Source of the DNA: Clostridia bacterium
GTDB taxonomy: Bacteria; Bacillota; Clostridia; TANB77; CAG-508
DNA: 38,866 bases
NCBI GenBank assembly: GCA_017437145.1
Contig: JAFSBT010000001.1
Coordinates: forward strand, 1-38,866
Direction: 5' to 3'
Shown here: positions 1 to 8,051 of the stretch, piece after piece
Layout: each line of letters starts with the position of its first letter
Position numbering within the stretch: position 1 is the stretch's first letter
Notes under the pieces: model-generated
What the model saw: the letters and a program-made list of their open reading frames with translations, nothing else
The model's database searches: none
What the model was told of the DNA's origin: nothing
Position numbers and translations under genes: made by a program

Positions 1-16
1 AAAAAGGAGATAAAAA

Positions 17-1510
17 ATGTCAAAAGAAAAAAACAAAACAAAAAATCATAAATCACATTTCGATAAGGGAATTACATTAATTGCCCTAATAATCACAATT
101 ATAGTAATGTTAATATTAGTAATTGTAACATTAACAATAGCGTTAGGAGAAAATGGAGTTATTACAAAGACAATAGAAGCAAAGAAGGAACAAGATTTAG
201 CTGCATTTAAAGAATGCGTTGAAATTGCAGCAGCTGGAGCTTTTAAAAAAGATGAAATAACAGGAGATTATACATATAATTGGGATGATTTTAAAACAGA
301 AGTAACAACTGCTAATAATGGAGAATATAGCAATGCAACATTTATATATTTAATATTAGGAATATCTCCTGTTCAAGGTAATCTAGAAAATGAAAATATA
401 GGAATGGCTATAAAAGGTTCTAGAAAAATAATAGAGTATATAGATAGCAATGGGTTAAGTGGCGAAATAACTAATGCAACTCATAAATCAAATATAACTA
501 ATATTGCAAATGAACATGGTATCGAAATAACAAATTGGAGAGCTGGTTCAATAAAAGCTGGGTGTAATTTAAATATATCTTTTTATTCAACCCTGACTAT
601 ATTAGTAGAATGTGATGGTATGCAGACAAGTGTAGGAGTTGTAAAATGCGCATATCAAGACTATATGATAGTAATGAAAAGAAGTGAGGCGGATAAATTA
701 TTTGAATTTACAGAAAAATACTATGATGAAGATGATTATTCAGGATATGTTACAACTATAGCTTCATATAAGCAAAATGCAAAGCATGTAGATGTTCCAG
801 GATTAATAATTGAAGATGATGGAAGCTATACATATGTAATAGGGATAGAAGCAAATGCATTTGAAAAAGGTGGAATAAAATGGCCTGCAATATATATAGT
901 TGGAATGGAGGAATCTGCAACATATAATAGTACTTCAACAATAGCTGAATTTAAAGCAGAGTTAACAAGTGCTTTTTCATCAAGTACTGATGATTTGAGT
1001 TTACAAGCTCTATCTATTATAGAAAATTACAACTGTCCAGAAGGAGATACATGTACAAAAATATCATGTAAAAATGTAGTTTTTAAAGAACTTTTAATTC
1101 TTGCTGGTCAAGCAAATGGCTTTGGAATTCAAGCATCAAATGCAGATGATTATATAACATATGATGAAGAAGGAAAAATGTATATATTAATGAATAGTAA
1201 TTATCAACCTGTAACTTCAGCGCAATGGGTAGAAAGTAAAACGGAATCTATAAAAGTTTCAGAATTGATTTCAGAAATTGGCTCACAAGCATTTAAGAAT
1301 TGCACTAATCTAAAAACGATATATATACCTGAAAGTGTATTTATTGGTTCAAATATTTGCGATTTAGCAAGTGATGCTTTTGAAGGATGTACTTCTTTAA
1401 CAGAAATTACAACACCAAGTCAAAGTCTGGTAGAATCAAGTAGAAATTTTGGATGTCCGAACACAATTACAAAAAAATATGTAGATATAACAGCTGGATT
1501 AGGTTCATAG
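17..1510 (+). CDS. Pilin-like secreted protein with C-terminal leucine-rich repeats
   Basis: 497 residues. The start is ATG at 17, with AAGGAG ending about seven bases upstream. Residues 17-18 (KG) followed by ITLIALIITIIVMLIL form a type IV prepilin-type cleavage and membrane segment. The Glu usually found at +5 of mature pilins is Ala here. After the N-terminal helix (roughly to residue 75) the middle is acidic and unrecognised, with a Cys-containing patch (NCPEGDTCTKISC, near residue 340). The last 80 residues carry two leucine-rich units of the LRR_5/BspA kind (SQAFKNCTNLKTIYIP and DAFEGCTSLTEI). Such proteins are expected to be processed by a prepilin peptidase and placed on the cell surface. 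The next gene shares the N-terminal segment but not the body. Exact role unknown; an adhesin-like or minor-pilin function is inference. Confidence 0.8.
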   Translation: MSKEKNKTKNHKSHFDKGITLIALIITIIVMLILVIVTLTIALGENGVITKTIEAKKEQDLAAFKECVEIAAAGAFKKDEITGDYTYNWDDFKTEVTTANNGEYSNATFIYLILGISPVQGNLENENIGMAIKGSRKIIEYIDSNGLSGEITNATHKSNITNIANEHGIEITNWRAGSIKAGCNLNISFYSTLTILVECDGMQTSVGVVKCAYQDYMIVMKRSEADKLFEFTEKYYDEDDYSGYVTTIASYKQNAKHVDVPGLIIEDDGSYTYVIGIEANAFEKGGIKWPAIYIVGMEESATYNSTSTIAEFKAELTSAFSSSTDDLSLQALSIIENYNCPEGDTCTKISCKNVVFKELLILAGQANGFGIQASNADDYITYDEEGKMYILMNSNYQPVTSAQWVESKTESIKVSELISEIGSQAFKNCTNLKTIYIPESVFIGSNICDLASDAFEGCTSLTEITTPSQSLVESSRNFGCPNTITKKYVDITAGLGS

Positions 1511-1534
1511 TTAGAATATATTTAGATATAAAAT

Positions 1535-1574
1535 AAAAGCATCGCATCAGTATTATTTCTGATGCGATGCTTTT
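1535..1574 (+). terminator. Rho-independent terminator after the first pilin-like gene
   Basis: A perfect 16-bp stem (AAAAGCATCGCATCAG and its complement) encloses an 8-base loop and ends in CTTTT. It lies 24 bases after the stop codon of the pilin-like gene. Confidence 0.85.
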
Positions 1575-1606
1575 GATGTTATTTTATTACATTTTTATTA
1601 CAATGA

Positions 1607-1635
1607 TTGACAATAAAAATATAATCCTTTAAAAT
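1607..1635 (+). promoter_or_regulatory. Sigma-A-type promoter for the second pilin-like gene
   Basis: TTGACA at 1607-1612, 17-bp spacer, TAAAAT at 1630-1635. The gene starts 42 bases downstream. With a terminator just upstream, the second pilin-like gene appears to be its own transcription unit. Confidence 0.7.
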
Positions 1636-1676
1636 AATTCATATAAAATAAACAAAAGAAAAAGGAGAGTAATTTT

Positions 1677-2837
1677 ATGAAAAAACAAAGTGGAATAACG
1701 CTTGTAGCACTAATAATAACAATAATTGTAATGTTAATATTAGTTGCCGTAACATTAATGATAGCACTTGGAGAAAATGGTATTATTAGTAAATCGAAGG
1801 AAGCGTCAATGGAAACAGAAAAACAAGCAATATATGAAGTTATTGTAAGTGCTATGGTAATGAAAAAAAATGGAGATATTGATGTAAGTGGTACATATGG
1901 TGCTGCTAAACATCTTTTAGTAGAAAAAGATAATAAAGTTGTAACACCTGTTTCACCAACATCAGAAGACCAAATAACAGATGGAATAGGCATGGTAATT
2001 TTAGATGTAAAAGGTAATTTTGGAACATACACCTATACAATAACAAAAGAAAAAATTATTATAGGTAGAGGAGAAATTGGAGACGATAAACTAACAATTT
2101 CAGGAGCAACAAGTTATCCATATAGTTTAAGAATAGAACCTAAAGAAGATATGTTTACTGAAAATGAAGCTTCTGCTATAGTAGCCTCAGTTATGCTTGG
2201 TGATAATTCAGTTACTAATTTAGAAGAATTATTAGTGGCGATATTCAAATATTCTACGGAAAGTACAGATGAATCTATTGACTATAATTTTGTTAAAGAA
2301 TACTTAGAAGATGAGCTACAAACAACAATTTCTACACCACAAGAAGCTTTAGAAAAAGCTATGCCTTTATTAGGACTTGATTATAAAACAGTACAGGAAT
2401 GGGCGTTAGATATTTATGAAGCTGATGAAAAGAAATTAATGGTAAATGGAGAAGAAGCAACTGCAGGTGTAGCATGGGATGGAAATACAGCAATTTATAC
2501 AATACAAAATGATGGAAATTATGAATTTGAACTAATTATAGATGGAAACTCTGTCAATAAGGTAAAAGTTTCAGGTTCAGATATTGGATATGAAGCAGAT
2601 TTAAAAGGAATAGGTGAAGCTTTAATAGGAATGACTATGACAGAATGGATGGAATTTTTTAATAGTGGATTTCCAAATAATCCTGAGACAGAATTTGATG
2701 AGAGTCAATTAACAATATATACTAATGTCGACGATCAATACGGTACAGGTGTAAAATGTAACAACAATATATATGGAATTTATATGGAGTATGTAGGCTC
2801 TGAAATCTATATTACGAGAGTAGATTTATTACAATAA
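1677..2837 (+). CDS. Pilin-like secreted protein
   Basis: 386 residues. The start is ATG at 1677, preceded by AAAGGAG. Residue G6 followed by ITLVALIITIIVMLIL is a prepilin-type cleavage and transmembrane segment, almost identical to that of the gene at 17. The +5 residue is again Ala rather than Glu. After the shared GENGIISK motif the body diverges: it is acidic, has no recognisable enzyme motif, and ends ITRVDLLQ. The gene has its own promoter (1607-1635) and terminator (2855-2905). Expected location is the cell envelope after prepilin processing. Function beyond a pilin-like surface protein cannot be read from the sequence. Confidence 0.75.
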   Translation: MKKQSGITLVALIITIIVMLILVAVTLMIALGENGIISKSKEASMETEKQAIYEVIVSAMVMKKNGDIDVSGTYGAAKHLLVEKDNKVVTPVSPTSEDQITDGIGMVILDVKGNFGTYTYTITKEKIIIGRGEIGDDKLTISGATSYPYSLRIEPKEDMFTENEASAIVASVMLGDNSVTNLEELLVAIFKYSTESTDESIDYNFVKEYLEDELQTTISTPQEALEKAMPLLGLDYKTVQEWALDIYEADEKKLMVNGEEATAGVAWDGNTAIYTIQNDGNYEFELIIDGNSVNKVKVSGSDIGYEADLKGIGEALIGMTMTEWMEFFNSGFPNNPETEFDESQLTIYTNVDDQYGTGVKCNNNIYGIYMEYVGSEIYITRVDLLQ

Positions 2838-2854
2838 GGCAAGTCGCATATAAA

Positions 2855-2905
2855 ACATCAAAAGCATTGCATTTTATTTAATGTAATGCTTTTGATGTTT
2901 TTTTC
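2855..2905 (+). terminator. Rho-independent terminator after the second pilin-like gene
   Basis: A long stem (ACATCAAAAGCATT / AATGCTTTTGATGT) closing at 2898 is followed by a run of Ts. The segment AATGCTTTTGATGTT resembles the tail of the terminator at 1535-1574, suggesting the two pilin genes and their terminators duplicated together. Confidence 0.85.
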
Positions 2906-2944
2906 ATAGTTTGTAGATAGATATTTATTTTTATATTTAAACTA

Positions 2945-2973
2945 TTGCTAAAAAAAATAGAATAGTGTATAAT
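2945..2973 (+). promoter_or_regulatory. Promoter of tRNA-Leu
   Basis: TTGCTA at 2945-2950, 17-bp spacer, TATAAT at 2968-2973. The tRNA begins 24 bases downstream. Confidence 0.75.
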
Positions 2974-2997
2974 ACAAAATACGTAAAGTTAATATAA

Positions 2998-3080
2998 GCC
3001 GATGTGGCGGAATTGGCAGACGCACTAGACTCAAAATCTAGCGGGAAACCATGTGGGTTCGAGTCCCACCATCGGTACCA
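2998..3080 (+). tRNA. tRNA-Leu (anticodon CAA)
   Basis: An 83-base tRNA with encoded CCA. The acceptor stem GCCGATG pairs with CATCGGT (one G-U). The anticodon loop CTCAAAA gives CAA, which reads TTG. A T-arm with GGTTCGAGTCC is present, as is the long class II variable arm typical of leucine tRNAs. It is the only tRNA gene I see in the window, so no tRNA that could explain CGG recoding lies here. Confidence 0.95.
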
Positions 3081-3083
3081 GAA

Positions 3084-3115
3084 AAGCATAGCGAAAGCTA
3101 TGCTTAAAAATTTTT
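3084..3115 (+). terminator. Terminator after tRNA-Leu
   Basis: AAGCATAGC-GAAA-GCTATGCTT is a perfect 9-bp stem with a GNRA-type loop. It is followed by five As and then five Ts, so the U-tract is slightly displaced. Confidence 0.6.
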
Positions 3116-3178
3116 AAAAGGTGGGTCTCGAAAAGGAGCGTACCGAAGTTTTATGGTGGTTATGGATTTTTCTCTCAT

Positions 3179-3207
3179 TTGACAACCCCAAATATAAATG
3201 CTAAAAT
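3179..3207 (+). promoter_or_regulatory. Promoter of the first acyl-CoA synthetase
   Basis: TTGACA at 3179-3184, 17-bp spacer, TAAAAT at 3202-3207, with an upstream TGC extension identical to that of the rRNA promoter at 38421. The gene start is 52 bases downstream. Confidence 0.75.
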
Positions 3208-3258
3208 AATTAAACAACATTTTTGTTTGTTAAAGATTTATTTGAAAGAGGAAATAAT

Positions 3259-5115
3259 ATGAATTTAAAAAAATTTAAAATATCAAAAATAAAGTTTAAA
3301 AAAAGTGATATGGATGATATTGAAAAAGCATTGAAAGAAATCGAGTATGATAATATTGAAATAAAAAATGTTGAAAAAAGAAATACTCCATATGAAGAAA
3401 AAACAAATTATAAAACAGTGAAAGAAGCTTTTTTTAATGCTTTAGAAAAATATCCTAACAGACCATGTATATTAGAAAAAGAAAATCATAAAGAACCATA
3501 TAAGGCAAAAACATATAAAGAATTTGCAGAGGATATCTTTTGTTTAGGGACTGCACTTATTAATGTACTAAAATTAAAAGATAAGAGAGTTGTTATAATA
3601 GGAGAAACACAATATGATTGGTATTTGTCATATATGGCAATGCTTTGTGGTGTAGGAATAGCTGTACCAATTGATAAAGAATTACCAATAAACGAGATAG
3701 AGAATGTAGTAAAAAGAGCAAAAGCCTCAGCAGTTATTTATTCTTCAAAAAAAGGAAATGATATAAATAAAATTCGTGAAAAATTATCAGATGTAGAATA
3801 CTTCATAGAAATGAAATCTGATAAACAACTTGAAGGAAAAGATATAGGACTACAAAATTTAGTAACTTTAGGAAAATACATTAGAGAATCTGGTAATAAG
3901 GATTTTGAAAAAATAGAAATAGAACCAGAAGAGTTTAAAATATTATTTTTTACTTCAGGAACTTCTGCTGAATCAAAAGGTGTAATGCTTTGTAATAGAA
4001 ATTTAGCTGAAAATATAAATGCAGTAACAGCATATGTAAAAGTATATCCAACAGATAGATTATTATCAATTTTACCTTTACATCATTGTTATGAATCTAC
4101 AATAGGATTTTTATATCCTATGTCAGTGGGAGCTTCAGTAGCAGTGTGTGAAGGACTTAGATATATAGTACCAAATTTACAAGAAGCTAAGCCAACAGCT
4201 ATTTTAACAGTTCCACTTTTAGTAGAAAGCCTTTATAGTAAAATAAATGAAAAGATTGTAAAAAGTAAAAAAGACAAGATGATAAATATTATGATAACAG
4301 TTACAAATACATTAAGAGATGCTGGAATAAATATTAAAAGAAAAGTATTTAAGCAAATTTATGATAACTTAGGTGGAAATTTAAGAATAATTGTTTCTGC
4401 GGCAGCACCAATCGATAAAAAAGTAGGGAAATGGTTAGAAGATATTGGAATTACATTTCTGCAAGGATATGGATTAACAGAAACGGCTCCAATATCTGCA
4501 TTGACACCAGATTATAAAACATCAGTAGGTTCTGTTGGAAAAGCAATTGTGCAAGCAGATATTAAAATTGACAATCCAAATGAAAATGGAGAAGGCGAAA
4601 TTTTGATAAAAACACCTACTTTAATGTTAGGATACTATGAAGATGAAGCAAAAACAAAAGAGGTTATAGATGAAGAAGGATATTTCCATTCAGGAGATAT
4701 TGGATATATAGATGAAGAGGGATATATTTATATAACAGGTAGAAGTAAAAATGTAATAGTTACACAAAATGGTAAAAATATTTATCCTGAAGAAATTGAA
4801 GTATTAATAGAAAAAATACCAGAAGTAAAAGAAGTTATGGTTTATGGAAAAGCACCAGAAGGAGAACAAGCAAAGAAAAAAGATTCTAAAGAATTAATTA
4901 TAACTGCAAAAGTTGTTCCAAATTTTGATAAAATAAAAGAACTATATGGTAATATATCTGACGAGGAAATACACAGCAAAATTTGGGAACAAATAAAACA
5001 AGTTAACAAAAAATTAACATCATATAAAGCTATAAAAAGTTTAGAAATAAAGAAAGAAGAATTTGAAAAAACATCTACTATGAAAATAAAAAGATATAAA
5101 GAAATTTCTAAATAA
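3259..5115 (+). CDS. Long-chain acyl-CoA synthetase (AMP-forming)
   Basis: 618 residues from ATG 3259, which has GAAAGAGG upstream; an in-frame TTG at 3223 has no ribosome binding site. The protein belongs to the adenylate-forming ligase superfamily. It has the phosphate-binding motif FFTSGTSAESKGVML (about residues 229-243), the GYGLTETAP motif (about 402-410), the SGDIGYIDEEG and GRSKN hinge region (about 478-498), and the C-terminal catalytic lysine region STMKIKR near residue 608. The family activates fatty acids to acyl-AMP and then acyl-CoA, in the cytoplasm or at the membrane. The first 60 residues are a Lys-rich extension absent from the paralogue at 5960. The phosphate-binding loop has SAESKG where most members have TGxPKG. 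The actual acyl substrate is not determinable here. Confidence 0.85.
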   Translation: MNLKKFKISKIKFKKSDMDDIEKALKEIEYDNIEIKNVEKRNTPYEEKTNYKTVKEAFFNALEKYPNRPCILEKENHKEPYKAKTYKEFAEDIFCLGTALINVLKLKDKRVVIIGETQYDWYLSYMAMLCGVGIAVPIDKELPINEIENVVKRAKASAVIYSSKKGNDINKIREKLSDVEYFIEMKSDKQLEGKDIGLQNLVTLGKYIRESGNKDFEKIEIEPEEFKILFFTSGTSAESKGVMLCNRNLAENINAVTAYVKVYPTDRLLSILPLHHCYESTIGFLYPMSVGASVAVCEGLRYIVPNLQEAKPTAILTVPLLVESLYSKINEKIVKSKKDKMINIMITVTNTLRDAGINIKRKVFKQIYDNLGGNLRIIVSAAAPIDKKVGKWLEDIGITFLQGYGLTETAPISALTPDYKTSVGSVGKAIVQADIKIDNPNENGEGEILIKTPTLMLGYYEDEAKTKEVIDEEGYFHSGDIGYIDEEGYIYITGRSKNVIVTQNGKNIYPEEIEVLIEKIPEVKEVMVYGKAPEGEQAKKKDSKELIITAKVVPNFDKIKELYGNISDEEIHSKIWEQIKQVNKKLTSYKAIKSLEIKKEEFEKTSTMKIKRYKEISK

Positions 5116-5135
5116 GAATATATTTTAATAAAAAT

Positions 5136-5161
5136 GTAGGGGCGAACTTTGTTCGCCCGTG
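5136..5161. repeat. Family A palindromic repeat
   Basis: GTAGGGGCGAAC-TTT-GTTCGCCC, a near-perfect hairpin, lies between the convergent ends of the acyl-CoA synthetase and the DUF1836 gene. Here the arm sequence is GGGCGAAC/GTTCGCCC, one of several compensated arm variants of the family. Confidence 0.85.
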
Positions 5162-5162
5162 T

Positions 5163-5693
5163 TTATTGGAGTTCTTTGTTTTGATTTGCTGTTATAGTAT
5201 TTTGAACATAAATTTTATAACTACAAGAAAGCAAGGTTGTTTTTATTAAATGTATTTTATCATTATTGCAACTTTTATCTATAAAATCTTTTTCACCAAA
5301 AGCACATCTTAAAGCATCCTCGAATAGATTGCAAAAATCATCATATGTGTCAGCTATAGATGCATCTTGTAATGCAATTTTAATTAAAGTATCAATTTCA
5401 TGCATACTATATACTTGCTTTAATACACAAATTACAAATAATTTAGCGACTTGTTTTTTTGAATATAATTTTTTTTCTGGTGGTGTTATTAAATTATTTT
5501 TAACATAATTATTTATCATAGTTTTTGTAAGAAGTTGTGAATCATCTTTTTCTGAATTATTATTAAAAAATATAAATGGGCTTAAAGTTTTATTAATTAA
5601 AGTAACAATCTGATCCAAATATAAATCAACATTAGGTAATTCATTCCATCTAGGGATATGAAATTCATCGATAGAAATATTTTTTTCACTCAT
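5163..5693 (-). CDS. DUF1836 domain protein, putative transcriptional regulator
   Basis: 176 residues on the minus strand. The start is the complement of 5691-5693 with AAGGAG about ten bases upstream. The opening FHIPRWNELPNVDLYLDQIV and the block TMINNYVKNNLI followed by SKKQVAKLFVICVLKQV are characteristic of DUF1836, a Firmicutes family with a MerR-like helix-turn-helix. The gene lies between two acyl-CoA synthetase paralogues and is divergent from the second. A role in controlling them is a reasonable guess but only that. No membrane segment or enzymatic motif is visible. Confidence 0.8.
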   Translation of the reverse strand: MSEKNISIDEFHIPRWNELPNVDLYLDQIVTLINKTLSPFIFFNNNSEKDDSQLLTKTMINNYVKNNLITPPEKKLYSKKQVAKLFVICVLKQVYSMHEIDTLIKIALQDASIADTYDDFCNLFEDALRCAFGEKDFIDKSCNNDKIHLIKTTLLSCSYKIYVQNTITANQNKELQ

Positions 5694-5735
5694 ATGAAAC
5701 GGGCTCCTTTTTAAAATATTGTTATTTAATTTGTT

Positions 5736-5759
5736 GTAGGGGCGACCATCGGTCGTCCG
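5736..5759. repeat. Family A palindromic repeat
   Basis: GTAGGGGCGACC-ATC-GGTCGTCCG hairpin in the 266-bp divergent intergenic region. It is paired head-to-head with the inverted copy at 5782-5805. Confidence 0.85.
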
Positions 5760-5781
5760 AAAATAAATTCATATAATTATG

Positions 5782-5805
5782 CGGGCGTGCAATGCACGCC
5801 CCTAC
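5782..5805. repeat. Family A palindromic repeat, inverted orientation
   Basis: CGGGCGTGC-AAT-GCACGCCCCTAC. It reads as the family consensus on the minus strand, with arm variant GGGCGTGC/GCACGCCC. Together with 5736-5759 it forms a larger inverted pair. Confidence 0.85.
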
Positions 5806-5874
5806 AAAATGTAATGTTAGACATTATAAGTGTTTAACATAATAATACCATTTTTTAAATATTTAGTCAATAGG

Positions 5875-5938
5875 TTGACAAAGAGAGAATGATGTGATAA
5901 TCTAGTTTAGCAAACCAGATGAACACTTTTTGCAAACT
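5875..5938 (+). promoter_or_regulatory. Promoter and possible operator of the second acyl-CoA synthetase
   Basis: TTGACA at 5875-5880 and GATAAT at 5896-5901 (15-bp spacer) form a plausible promoter. Just downstream AGTTTAGCAAA (5904-5914) and TTTGCAAACT (5929-5938) form an imperfect inverted repeat. Its TTAGCAAAC half-site is identical to the first half-site of the CIRCE-like operator before hrcA (32473). Binding by HrcA or another repressor is inference; the second half lacks the GCTAA core. Confidence 0.45.
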
Positions 5939-5959
5939 TAAATTACAAAGGAGATTTTT

Positions 5960-7630
5960 ATGAAAAAAATAAAGTATAATGATGTTGTTAAAATCAACAG
6001 TATTAAAGAAATGCTAAGCTTAGCAGTAAAGGAAGCAGGAGATAAAGTTGCATTTAAATATAAAGGAAAAAAAGATGAGGTTATTGAAGTAACATATAAA
6101 GAATTTGAAAATGATACAAATGAATTAGGAACGGCACTTGCAAGTATAAATATGCAAGATAAACATATAGCAATGATAGGAGAAAATAGCTATAAATGGA
6201 TTACTGGTTATTTAACAGTTTTAAAAAGTAAAGGCGTTTTCCTTCCAGTAGATAAAGAACTTACTGTAAAAGAAATTATAAATGTTTTAAAACATGGTGA
6301 TGCTGAAGTATTATTTTATGCAGGAAAATATGAAAAATGGATTGAGGAAATTAAAACAAGTGCGCCTAATATTAAATATTTTATTGGATTAGATAGAGAA
6401 GAAGATTCTGATAATGTATTGTCATATGATAAATTTAAAGCAAAGGGAAAAGAATTACTAGAACAAGGTGATACAAAATACACTGAATTACACGATGATG
6501 AATATAATTTAAAATTATTAGTTTATACATCAGGAACAACAGGAGAACCTAAAGGAGTTATGTTATCTGAACACAATTTAATAAGTGTTATAAACTATGG
6601 ACTTCAAGTTGCTGATATAAAAACAACATGTTTATCAGTATTACCATATCATCATACTTATGAAGCCGTTGCAGGACTTTTAGTTGCATTACATAAACGT
6701 GCATGTATTTGTATTAATGACAGCTTGAAAAATGTATTAAAAAATTTACAATTATTCAAACCAGATTATATATATGTAGTTCCAGCATTTACAGAAATAT
6801 TTTATAAAAATATATGGAATAATGCTCAAAAGACAGGAAAAGATAAAGTGTTAAAAATAATGATTCCAGTTAGCAATGCATTAAGAAAAATAGGAATAGA
6901 TTTAAGAGATGTATTTTTTAAATCAATACATCAAGCTTTTGGTGGAAACCTAAAAGAAATCGTATGTGGTGGAGCACCAATAAGACCAGAAGTTGGAAAA
7001 TTCTTTAATGATATAGGTATGATGTTGTTAAATGGATATGGAATAACAGAATGTTCGCCATTAGTTAGTGTAAACAGATTACAACTTAATGACAGTTCAA
7101 CAGTTGGAGTAATATTACCATGTTGTGAAGTTAAATTTGAAAATGTTACACCTGAAGGAGATGGAGAAATCCATGTAAAAGGTGATATTGTAATGATGGG
7201 ATACTACAAAGAAAAAGAAAAGACAGACAGAGTATTAAAAGATGGATGGTTTAATACAGAAGATTATGGACGTATAAATAAAAAAGGTCAACTTATAATA
7301 AATGGTAGAAAGAAAAATCTTATTGTTTTAGATAATGGAAAGAATGTTTATCCAGAAGAAATTGAAAACTATATATTAGGAGTTCCATATGTTCAAGAAG
7401 TAGTTGTAAAAGGAAAGAAAAATAACATTGGGCAAGAAGTTGGACTTATAGCGGAAGTATTCTTAAATAAGGAAAAAGTAGAAGAATTAAAAGTAGAGAA
7501 CATAAAAGAAACATTAAAAAATGATATAAGTAAAGTAACAAAAGATTTGCCAGTTTATAAACGTATATCTGATATTGAAATCAGAGAAACAGAATTTAAT
7601 AAAACTACAACAAATAAGATAAAAAGATAA
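5960..7630 (+). CDS. Long-chain acyl-CoA synthetase (AMP-forming), second paralogue
   Basis: 556 residues from ATG 5960 with AAAGGAG upstream. Adenylate-forming ligase motifs in order: YTSGTTGEPKGVML (about 188-201), GYGITECSP (about 358-366), TEDYGRINKKG and GRKKN (about 432-452), and the terminal lysine motif TTTNKIKR. It lacks the 60-residue N-terminal extension of the gene at 3259 and keeps the standard TGEPKG loop. It ends with a strong terminator at 7631. The family makes acyl-CoA from fatty acid, ATP and CoA. The two copies may differ in substrate or in regulation, since only this one has the TTAGCAAAC-type inverted repeat in its leader. Confidence 0.85.
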   Translation: MKKIKYNDVVKINSIKEMLSLAVKEAGDKVAFKYKGKKDEVIEVTYKEFENDTNELGTALASINMQDKHIAMIGENSYKWITGYLTVLKSKGVFLPVDKELTVKEIINVLKHGDAEVLFYAGKYEKWIEEIKTSAPNIKYFIGLDREEDSDNVLSYDKFKAKGKELLEQGDTKYTELHDDEYNLKLLVYTSGTTGEPKGVMLSEHNLISVINYGLQVADIKTTCLSVLPYHHTYEAVAGLLVALHKRACICINDSLKNVLKNLQLFKPDYIYVVPAFTEIFYKNIWNNAQKTGKDKVLKIMIPVSNALRKIGIDLRDVFFKSIHQAFGGNLKEIVCGGAPIRPEVGKFFNDIGMMLLNGYGITECSPLVSVNRLQLNDSSTVGVILPCCEVKFENVTPEGDGEIHVKGDIVMMGYYKEKEKTDRVLKDGWFNTEDYGRINKKGQLIINGRKKNLIVLDNGKNVYPEEIENYILGVPYVQEVVVKGKKNNIGQEVGLIAEVFLNKEKVEELKVENIKETLKNDISKVTKDLPVYKRISDIEIRETEFNKTTTNKIKR

Positions 7631-7674
7631 AAATCAAAAAGGTCGCTGTTAAGCGGCCTTTTTGATTTTTTAAT
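7631..7674 (+). terminator. Rho-independent terminator
   Basis: A 16-bp stem (AAATCAAAAAGGTCGC with GCGGCCTTTTTGATTT, one G-U) encloses a six-base loop and is followed by Ts. It starts directly after the stop codon of the acyl-CoA synthetase. Confidence 0.9.
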
Positions 7675-7715
7675 GTAATAATGTTAATACAGTGTTAGAA
7701 ATAGAATGGGATTAT

Positions 7716-7880
7716 GTATGGGCGATTTTAATCGCCCGCGCTTCAAAGAAATTGCTAAAAGAAATAAAAGTTATAACATAAGCTAAAATATTAATTTTTG
7801 AAAATGAAATACTCATTTGTCAAAAATTAATTATTTTAGCTTTTTAAAATTTCTTGAAAAATCTAAAATTTTTCAAGAAA
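7716..7880. repeat. Double-hairpin repeat element, copy 1 (family D)
   Basis: Begins with a family A-like palindrome (GGGCGATTTTAATCGCCC, 7720-7737), then CGCTTCAAAGAAAT. A long hairpin follows at 7781-7841, with arms AGCTAAAATATTAATTTTTG and its near-perfect complement. A second hairpin lies at 7850-7880 (TTTCTTGAAAAAT / ATTTTTCAAGAAA). The same arrangement recurs at 27135-27298. The second hairpin differs between copies by paired, structure-preserving substitutions, so structure rather than sequence seems to be kept. It could be a non-autonomous mobile element or a structured RNA. Confidence 0.75.
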
Positions 7881-7957
7881 TCGATAAGGTATATTTGAAA
7901 AATCAATAAATTGTTCGATAATTGATTTGAAATTTTATGGGGTAAGCCATAGAAGCA

Positions 7958-7981
7958 CGGACGAACATAGTTCGCCCCTAC
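7958..7981. repeat. Family A palindromic repeat, inverted orientation
   Basis: CGGACGAAC-ATA-GTTCGCCCCTAC, the consensus read on the minus strand, just downstream of the DUF368 gene. Confidence 0.85.
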
Positions 7982-8051
7982 AACGTTTGCAATAATTTTT
8001 ATGACAGAAAATCTAACCACCAAATTCCAAACTCTAAATTCAAAACACATA

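Larger units (their letters stand above)
7669..8051. other. Gene-free repeat-filled region
   Basis: About 380 bases without a credible gene. It holds a family A palindrome (7716-7740), the first copy of the double-hairpin element (to 7880), an inverted family A palindrome (7958-7981) and a half-copy of the TTTGG/CCAAA repeat (8016-8046). A minus-strand open frame across 7844-8050 has no ribosome binding site, is made almost wholly of these repeats, and I do not believe it is a gene. Confidence 0.7.

Noticed and set aside
3106..3178. Possible small RNA or T-box-like leader before the acyl-CoA synthetase
   Set aside because: GTGGGTCTCGAAAAGGAGCG and the following bases do not form a convincing T-box or riboswitch, and the promoter lies downstream of them.
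7720..7737. CRISPR array made of the recurring GTAGGGGCGACC motif
   Set aside because: Copies are scattered singly over the window, vary in sequence and have no regular spacers or cas genes nearby.
7844..8050. Minus-strand 68-codon open frame
   Set aside because: It lies over repeat elements, has no ribosome binding site and its translation follows the palindromes.
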